From Bacteroidales bacterium (GTDB taxonomy: Bacteria > Bacteroidota > Bacteroidia > Bacteroidales > B18-G4): a DNA stretch of 6,197 bases. Location of the stretch: positions 1-6,197 of the forward strand of contig JAGLEK010000473.1 of the NCBI GenBank assembly GCA_023145125.1, written 5' to 3'. The position numbers and the translations under genes were made by a program. This document shows, in pieces, positions 1-3,385 of the stretch (position 1 is the first letter of the stretch; every line of letters starts with the position of its first letter). Below the pieces are notes generated by a model. That model ran no database searches and was not told where the DNA came from. It was given only the letters and a program-made list of their open reading frames with translations.

Positions 1-74
1 AAATGTAAATTATCCGGGACGAAATTAATGAAAAGATCTATATGTCTGTATGTTTTACTGGTAAGAACCGCCTC

Positions 75-156
75 TTGTTGGTGTGGTATGTTTCTCTGAC
101 TATACCATTTCGGGCTTAACTACTTGCTCAAATCCGAAATTCTAACACACCGGTAA
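75..156. repeat. Nested inverted repeats 3' of the carboxyltransferase gene
   Basis: Positions 1-175 contain no convincing gene. Within them, GGTGTG at 80-85 is complementary to CACACC at 146-151; on the plus strand this stem extends to 75-85/146-156 using G-U pairs. It encloses two smaller stems: GTAT/ATAC (86-89/102-105) and a perfect 7-bp stem ATTTCGG/CCGAAAT (107-113/134-140, 20-nt loop). Together these could fold as a three-way junction. Neither strand shows a T-run after a stem, so it is not a classical intrinsic terminator of the minus-strand gene that stops at 176. It may be a structured RNA, a decayed element, or chance. Confidence 0.3.
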
Positions 157-175
157 ACCGCAGATGCCTGAATTA

Positions 176-2050
176 TCAATAGGGCATTTTAGTGAAGTCC
201 AGTATTCTTCCCATGTTCCTTCTCTTTTCGGGATACCTGATGGCGTAAAAAACCCTTACATAATACGAAAGCAGGCCTTTAAGCTCTTTTCTCTTTACGA
301 GGTGCTGGATCTTATCTGTTTCGTAGAGTTTGTTGGTGGTGATAATATCACGGTCGACACTAAAACCGCCTCCCAGAACAACCCGGGGGCCGGCAAATTC
401 TACCAGGGCACCTTCTTCCCCGATGATGACGTCACCCTGGGTTACATAGCTTGCGTATGCACCTCCCGTTGTCGGGCCGGTGATAACTGAGAGGTAAAGG
501 ATACCTTCGTTCTTGAGGTCGAGCAGGGCCATGTTCATCTTTGCCATCTGCGCCAGCGACATGGGGCCTTCATTCATTCGGGCACCCCCTGATGAGCATA
601 CCGATATCAATGGTTGTTTATGCTCTACGGCATAATCGACCGCACGCTTGAACTTTTCCCCGAAGACCGCCCCGAAAGAGCCGCCAAAGAAACGCAGGTC
701 GGAAATCACCAACACTATGTCTTTGCCTTTGATCCTGGCTGTACCCGTGACCACCGCTTCCTTGGAAAAGGATTTCTCTTTGGTCTTGTCAAGGCTGTCT
801 TTATAGCTGCCGATATTATAAAAGTCGCCGTTCAGCATCTTTTTAAAAGAAAGGTCGCCTTCGATCTCCTTGAAAGTGTTTCTGTCGCACATCTTCTCGA
901 TGTGTTCCTCAACGCTCAGGTATTCGCCCTTACCGCACTTGGGGCATGCGTAAAAGTTGTCGTCATATTCCTGTTTGGAGATAAAGCCGCATCCTCCGGC
1001 TACCCTGAAAATGTTCTTATCCGGGTCCCATTGCTTTTCGCAGTTCACCAGCTCAGTATCTTCGATCCCTTCCTTCTCAAGGTGTGCCTTGATCAGGTGC
1101 ATGATCTCGAAGTTCTCCTGCTCGACATTGATCGTCTTTACTTTCTCGGGAAATTTTCTTTTAGTCCTTCTTTTTGCCAGTTTGTCGAGATCGTCCATGA
1201 ACACTCCAAAGTGCAATACTTTTTCACGTCGTTTGGCCTTGAGCTTTTTAATGGTAGAGGGCTTGAATGACTTTTCACCCCTGCGGGATTTCGACATCCA
1301 TTCGTTGAGCGTCTTCACGAGCGACTTCTTAATGACGCCGCAGGTATATTCATAGTCGTTATGGGCTCCTTTGGCAGGTTCAGGAAGCACTTCATCCACC
1401 ATCCCGATCTGCTTCAGGTGTTCCACGCCGGGGCGCAGGATGTTAAGTGCATCCGGCAATACTTGTTCTATGTCTTCTCCTGCGGTCAGCCTGCGGTGGA
1501 AGATGATCCTGCAGCAGCTTTCAGGTGCTATCACGGAGTAGATGGCATTTTCGAGCATGAAGGCTTTGTCGGCCACCTGCATTGCCAGGGCGCCGCCACT
1601 GCCACCTTCACCGATCACATAGCTCACGGTGGGGGTGTTGGCATCACAGAACCTGCTGATAGAATCGGAGATGAGGAAAGATTGCCCCCCCATTTCAGAT
1701 TCCATGCTCGGGTCTCCGCCATAAGTATCTATTATGGACACCACCGGTATCCTGTTTTTTTCTGCTTGCGACAGCATTTCCAGTCCAAAGCCGAAGCCTT
1801 CGGGTTTCACCATGCCGGTGGCCTTGCTTTTCTTTCCTTTGCGGGGCTTTTCCTGTCCCAGGATGATGCAGTTGATCCCGTTTACAGAGCCTGTGGCAGC
1901 GATCAGTGAAGGATCCGGTGAGCCGTAGTAAATGAGGTTGTCAAATACCCCTTCGATCACATCCGAGCTACGGATGCGCTTAGGGTGTCTGACGAGATCG
2001 TATCTCTCTTTGTAGCTTAGCTGTGGAGAATGGTCAGTTTTTCTAGGCAT
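176..2050 (-). CDS. accAD: Fused acetyl-CoA carboxylase carboxyltransferase, alpha-beta (AccA-AccD)
   Basis: This 624-residue cytoplasmic protein carries both carboxyltransferase subunits, which move the carboxyl group from carboxybiotin to acetyl-CoA to give malonyl-CoA for fatty acid synthesis. Residues ~1-290 are AccA-like: RHPKR at 21-25, and the oxyanion-hole motif GEGGSGGALA at 147-156 followed by an IYSVIAPESC stretch. The ~65-residue N-terminal helical extension of E. coli AccA is missing. A very basic linker (~253-313) follows. Residues ~313-624 are AccD-like: SSGGARM (486-492), GPTTGG (525-530) and FAGPRVV (552-558). The zinc ribbon has Cys354, Cys369 and Cys372, but the expected first Cys is Ala351. 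Total length is close to AccA plus AccD of E. coli. The ATG at 2050 is preferred; an in-frame TTG two codons upstream is less likely. No biotin carboxylase or biotin carrier gene lies in the window. The gene looks richer in G/C than the neighbouring T9SS genes. The family call is firm; acetyl-CoA specificity is inferred from AccA/AccD similarity. Confidence 0.93.
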   Translation of the reverse strand: MPRKTDHSPQLSYKERYDLVRHPKRIRSSDVIEGVFDNLIYYGSPDPSLIAATGSVNGINCIILGQEKPRKGKKSKATGMVKPEGFGFGLEMLSQAEKNRIPVVSIIDTYGGDPSMESEMGGQSFLISDSISRFCDANTPTVSYVIGEGGSGGALAMQVADKAFMLENAIYSVIAPESCCRIIFHRRLTAGEDIEQVLPDALNILRPGVEHLKQIGMVDEVLPEPAKGAHNDYEYTCGVIKKSLVKTLNEWMSKSRRGEKSFKPSTIKKLKAKRREKVLHFGVFMDDLDKLAKRRTKRKFPEKVKTINVEQENFEIMHLIKAHLEKEGIEDTELVNCEKQWDPDKNIFRVAGGCGFISKQEYDDNFYACPKCGKGEYLSVEEHIEKMCDRNTFKEIEGDLSFKKMLNGDFYNIGSYKDSLDKTKEKSFSKEAVVTGTARIKGKDIVLVISDLRFFGGSFGAVFGEKFKRAVDYAVEHKQPLISVCSSGGARMNEGPMSLAQMAKMNMALLDLKNEGILYLSVITGPTTGGAYASYVTQGDVIIGEEGALVEFAGPRVVLGGGFSVDRDIITTNKLYETDKIQHLVKRKELKGLLSYYVRVFYAIRYPEKRRNMGRILDFTKMPY

Positions 2051-2060
2051 GAGCAAACAT

Positions 2061-2132
2061 TTAGTTCTTCAGTTTGACGAATTTGAGGTCATAAAGGTAA
2101 AAAACTTTAAATATGTTTGAAAAATTTCTCAT
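2061..2132 (-). CDS. Possible 23-residue leader ORF upstream of accAD
   Basis: An ATG at 2132 opens a 23-codon frame ending in TAA at 2061-2063, 10 nt before the accAD start. The peptide would be rich in Phe, Lys, Leu and Asn, beginning MRNFSNIFKV and ending KFVKLKN. It is listed only because its ATG follows AGTGGAGCT, almost the same context as the start of the small T9SS gene (AGTGGAGCC before the ATG at 2910). I recognise no family, and a frame this short in A/T-rich DNA is easily chance. It could be a leader peptide, the stub of a lost gene, or nothing. Confidence 0.2.
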   Translation of the reverse strand: MRNFSNIFKVFYLYDLKFVKLKN

Positions 2133-2181
2133 AGCTCCACTATTTTAAGTTTCAGCCATTGATCAGGCAGATCATTTGGAT
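2130..2181 (-). repeat. Leader element copy B, upstream of accAD
   Basis: Read on the minus strand, this stretch matches the 5' leader of the T9SS gene at 2290-2910 (copy at 2908-2962). By eye about 75% of positions agree with one or two short gaps. Shared blocks are TCTGC, ATCAA, an AAAA run, and AGTGGAGCYATG at the end. Both copies end exactly at an ATG. A weak -7-like box, TATAATTG, lies just upstream (2190-2183). This looks like a duplicated untranslated leader or the leftover 5' end of a lost gene; a regulatory role is inference only. Confidence 0.45.
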
Positions 2182-2231
2182 ACAATTATAAATTTTAAAT
2201 TTTTAATGTTAAATTAAATATCCATTATTTT

Positions 2232-2254
2232 ACAGCCCACAGCCTACAGCCCAC
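2232..2254. repeat. GC-rich heptamer tandem repeat
   Basis: The plus strand shows a period-7 repeat with unit ACAGCC(C/T): three full units (2232-2238, 2239-2245, 2246-2252) plus AC. Only the last base of the middle unit differs. It sits 2 nt beyond the stop of the stranded sorting-domain tail, in otherwise A/T-rich intergenic DNA. I recall similar CTGTGGGCTGTAGG-type runs between genes in Bacteroidota, but could not check. It may mark a recombination or slippage site. Confidence 0.6.
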
Positions 2255-2256
2255 TC

Positions 2257-2289
2257 CTAACGAATAACCACAAGCTTCTTAGTCATGCT
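2257..2289 (-). pseudogene. Stranded T9SS sorting-domain C-terminal tail
   Basis: Directly after the TAA (2292-2290) of the small T9SS gene, and in the same frame, ten sense codons read SMTKKLVVIR before a TAG at 2259-2257. TKKLVVIR is the typical last strand of a type A T9SS C-terminal domain. The intact gene just upstream ends in the equivalent IRQKLLVQR. This therefore looks like the tail of a second sorting domain left after gene replacement, partial duplication or recombination between CTD-encoding genes. The frame and residues are directly visible; the history is inferred. The stretch is too short for certainty. Confidence 0.5.
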
Positions 2290-2910
2290 TTATCTCTGAA
2301 CCAGCAATTTCTGCCGTATTATTTTATTATCGATAACACATTCGATGATATACATCCCAGATTTCAACCCCGACACATCAAACACATTGTTGGATGGTCT
2401 TTGTTCCAATACACATTGACCAGTGAAATTGTATACTTGTATTTCATCGATGGTTTTGTTATCGGATTTGATGGTGAGTATGTTAGTGGCGGGGTTGGGG
2501 AACAAATTTAACTGATATAGTTTCATTTCGTCTATCCCTATTAGGAATCCTCCACAATGTGCAGAATCATTGTAATTTGATTCTAAATAAGTAGAGTTGT
2601 AAACTGCCGTTACGTGAATCCAAAAATCACCGAAGTTGTATATTACAAAATCTTCCCCACAATTTCCGCCATATTCTTCGTGGTTAAGAATGGTTTCTGT
2701 TTGAAATCTATACAACTCATTATTTCGATAGACATTATATCCCATTAAAGTATCCTGTGAAATATTAGGAGGTTCCCAGTTAAGATTGAAATAATTATTT
2801 GGACATACATACCAATGCTCCCAATTTAAATTATTGATGGGGTTCAGCTGACCAAATGATTGTAAAATAATGGTAATGCTAACTATGAGTGTGAGAGTTG
2901 CTTTTTTCAT
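2290..2910 (-). CDS. Small secreted protein, Fn3-like domain and T9SS type A sorting domain
   Basis: This 206-residue protein starts with a signal peptide (MKKATLTLIVSITIILQSFG, cleavage near 20/21). Residues ~22-120 resemble a fibronectin type III fold of the kind found in Bacteroidota adhesins and peptidases: the NLNWEPP strand, GYNVYRNNEL around 57-66, and a VTAVYN strand near 100-105. Residues ~133-206 are a T9SS C-terminal domain: NLFPNPATNILTI, then VYNFTGQ, then VSGLKSGMYIIE, ending KLLVQR. Cys36, Cys84 and Cys119 lie in the Fn3-like part. It should cross the inner membrane by Sec and the outer membrane by T9SS, with the sorting domain removed and the rest released or anchored. There is no catalytic domain, so it may be a minimal adhesin or binding module, or a truncated relative of a larger protein. 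It is strikingly A/T-rich. The ATG at 2910 is directly followed by the signal peptide. It is divergent from the gene at 3386. Confidence 0.88.
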   Translation of the reverse strand: MKKATLTLIVSITIILQSFGQLNPINNLNWEHWYVCPNNYFNLNWEPPNISQDTLMGYNVYRNNELYRFQTETILNHEEYGGNCGEDFVIYNFGDFWIHVTAVYNSTYLESNYNDSAHCGGFLIGIDEMKLYQLNLFPNPATNILTIKSDNKTIDEIQVYNFTGQCVLEQRPSNNVFDVSGLKSGMYIIECVIDNKIIRQKLLVQR

Positions 2911-2962
2911 GGCTCCACTGTTTTTAGGTTAATTGCTTTTGATTAAGCAGAGCTTTTGATTA
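2908..2962 (-). repeat. Leader element copy A, 5' leader of the small T9SS gene
   Basis: This is the untranslated leader between the predicted promoter (2986-3017) and the ATG at 2910, and the partner of copy B at 2130-2181. It ends AGTGGAGCC-ATG; copy B ends AGTGGAGCT-ATG. It also contains a direct repeat of GCTTTTGATTA (plus strand 2935-2945 and 2952-2962, period 17). GGAG lies only 2 nt from the ATG, too close for a normal Shine-Dalgarno. Confidence 0.45.
2935..2962. repeat. Direct repeat GCTTTTGATTA x2, period 17
   Basis: Two perfect 11-nt copies (2935-2945 and 2952-2962) are separated by AGCAGA. They lie in the leader of the small T9SS gene, downstream of the predicted transcription start. 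On the minus strand they read TAATCAAAAGC. They could be tandem sites for a regulator or a simple local duplication; no regulator is recognisable. Confidence 0.5.
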
Positions 2963-2985
2963 GAGAGGTTCTCCGATTGGTGGTG

Positions 2986-3017
2986 CTAATATACGAAATT
3001 TGAGGGGGATAATCAAA
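2986..3017 (-). promoter_or_regulatory. Predicted Bacteroidota promoter for the small T9SS gene
   Basis: On the minus strand, TTTG (3017-3014) is followed after exactly 20 nt by TATATTAG (2993-2986). The Bacteroidota consensus is TTTG-N19-21-TAnnTTTG, so the -33 box is perfect and the -7 box has one mismatch. Transcription would start near 2978 and give a leader of about 70 nt. Confidence 0.5.
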
Positions 3018-3100
3018 TATGGGGTGTTTGGGTGCAGGTCTGAATTTGGGTGGTAATATTGCTTATAGTGTCCATACTTATAAGCCCTGTAAATAAAATT

Positions 3101-3131
3101 TGTCATTCTGAAGAGCGAAGCGATGAAGAAC
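3101..3131 (+). repeat. Degenerate GTCATTCTGA...GAGCGAAGCGA dispersed repeat
   Basis: The stretch starts TGTCATTCTGAAGAGCGAAG and continues CGATGAAGAAC. It resembles the short dispersed intergenic repeat GTCATTCTGAG..CGAAGCGA..GAATC that I recall from many Bacteroidota and other bacterial genomes. A short inverted repeat is visible (TTCT 3106-3109, AGAA 3127-3130). The DNA at 2911-3385 has no gene of its own. Confidence 0.45.
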
Positions 3132-3149
3132 CCGTTTGCACAGGCACCA

Positions 3150-3184
3150 GTGTTTGCAAATAGTTTTTAAAATAGCACAAACAC
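3150..3184. repeat. Inverted repeat GTGTTTG/CAAACAC
   Basis: GTGTTTG at 3150-3156 and CAAACAC at 3178-3184 are perfect complements, separated by 21 nt that include TTTTTAAAA. Together with the near-palindrome AGGCAATATTACCT just after, they could form hairpins between the two dispersed-repeat copies. No T-run follows a strong stem, so a terminator is unlikely. Confidence 0.35.
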
Positions 3185-3260
3185 CAGGCAATATTACCTG
3201 CTGGCATGCCTTTGACACATGCAATGTTTTTCGTGTTTTAATGCGAAATAATCAGGCACA

Positions 3261-3285
3261 CATTGCGAGCGAGCAATAGCCGTGA
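3261..3285 (+). repeat. Second degenerate dispersed-repeat copy (CATTGCGAGCGAGCAAT)
   Basis: CATTGCGAGCGAGCAATAGC resembles the GTCATTGCGAGCG..GCAATC form of the same repeat family as 3101-3131, in the same orientation and about 160 nt away. ATTGC (3262-3266) and GCAAT (3273-3277) form a 5-bp stem with a 6-nt loop. Assignment rests on remembered family consensus. Confidence 0.4.
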
Positions 3286-3301
3286 CTAGCGTTTTAATAT
3301 A

Positions 3302-3332
3302 TTGACTATTAGGATGTATTTTTGTATCTTTA
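3302..3332 (+). promoter_or_regulatory. Predicted promoter region for the solenoid T9SS gene
   Basis: Two overlapping solutions fit the Bacteroidota consensus. TTG at 3302-3304 is followed after 20 nt by TATCTTTA (3325-3332; last base off consensus). Alternatively TATTTTTG at 3317-3324 is a perfect -7 box, paired 21 nt upstream only with TTTT at 3292-3295. Either places the start about 40-55 nt before the ATG at 3386, with an A-rich leader. Confidence 0.5.
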
Positions 3333-3385
3333 GAGTTATCTAATTTAAGCTCACGCCCAAAACTTCAAACCATTAAAAAAAAATC

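Noticed and set aside
28..99. 23-codon plus-strand frame starting MKRSICLYVLLV, resembling the start of a signal peptide
   Set aside because: It stops after 23 codons, overlaps the inverted-repeat region, and has no promoter or continuation visible.
60..160. 5S rRNA gene on the minus strand
   Set aside because: Only short matches (AGTTAAGCCC, ATGGTA) are present; the branched fold is about 30 nt too short and the other conserved 5S segments are absent.
164..1909. Several plus-strand open frames of 60-220 codons opposite the carboxyltransferase gene
   Set aside because: They overlap a gene with clear AccA and AccD motifs and show no recognisable domains; they are antisense shadows of its codon use.
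2051..2056. TTG start for the carboxyltransferase two codons upstream of the ATG
   Set aside because: The ATG at 2050 is the normal choice, the two extra codons add nothing recognisable, and no ribosome binding site favours TTG.
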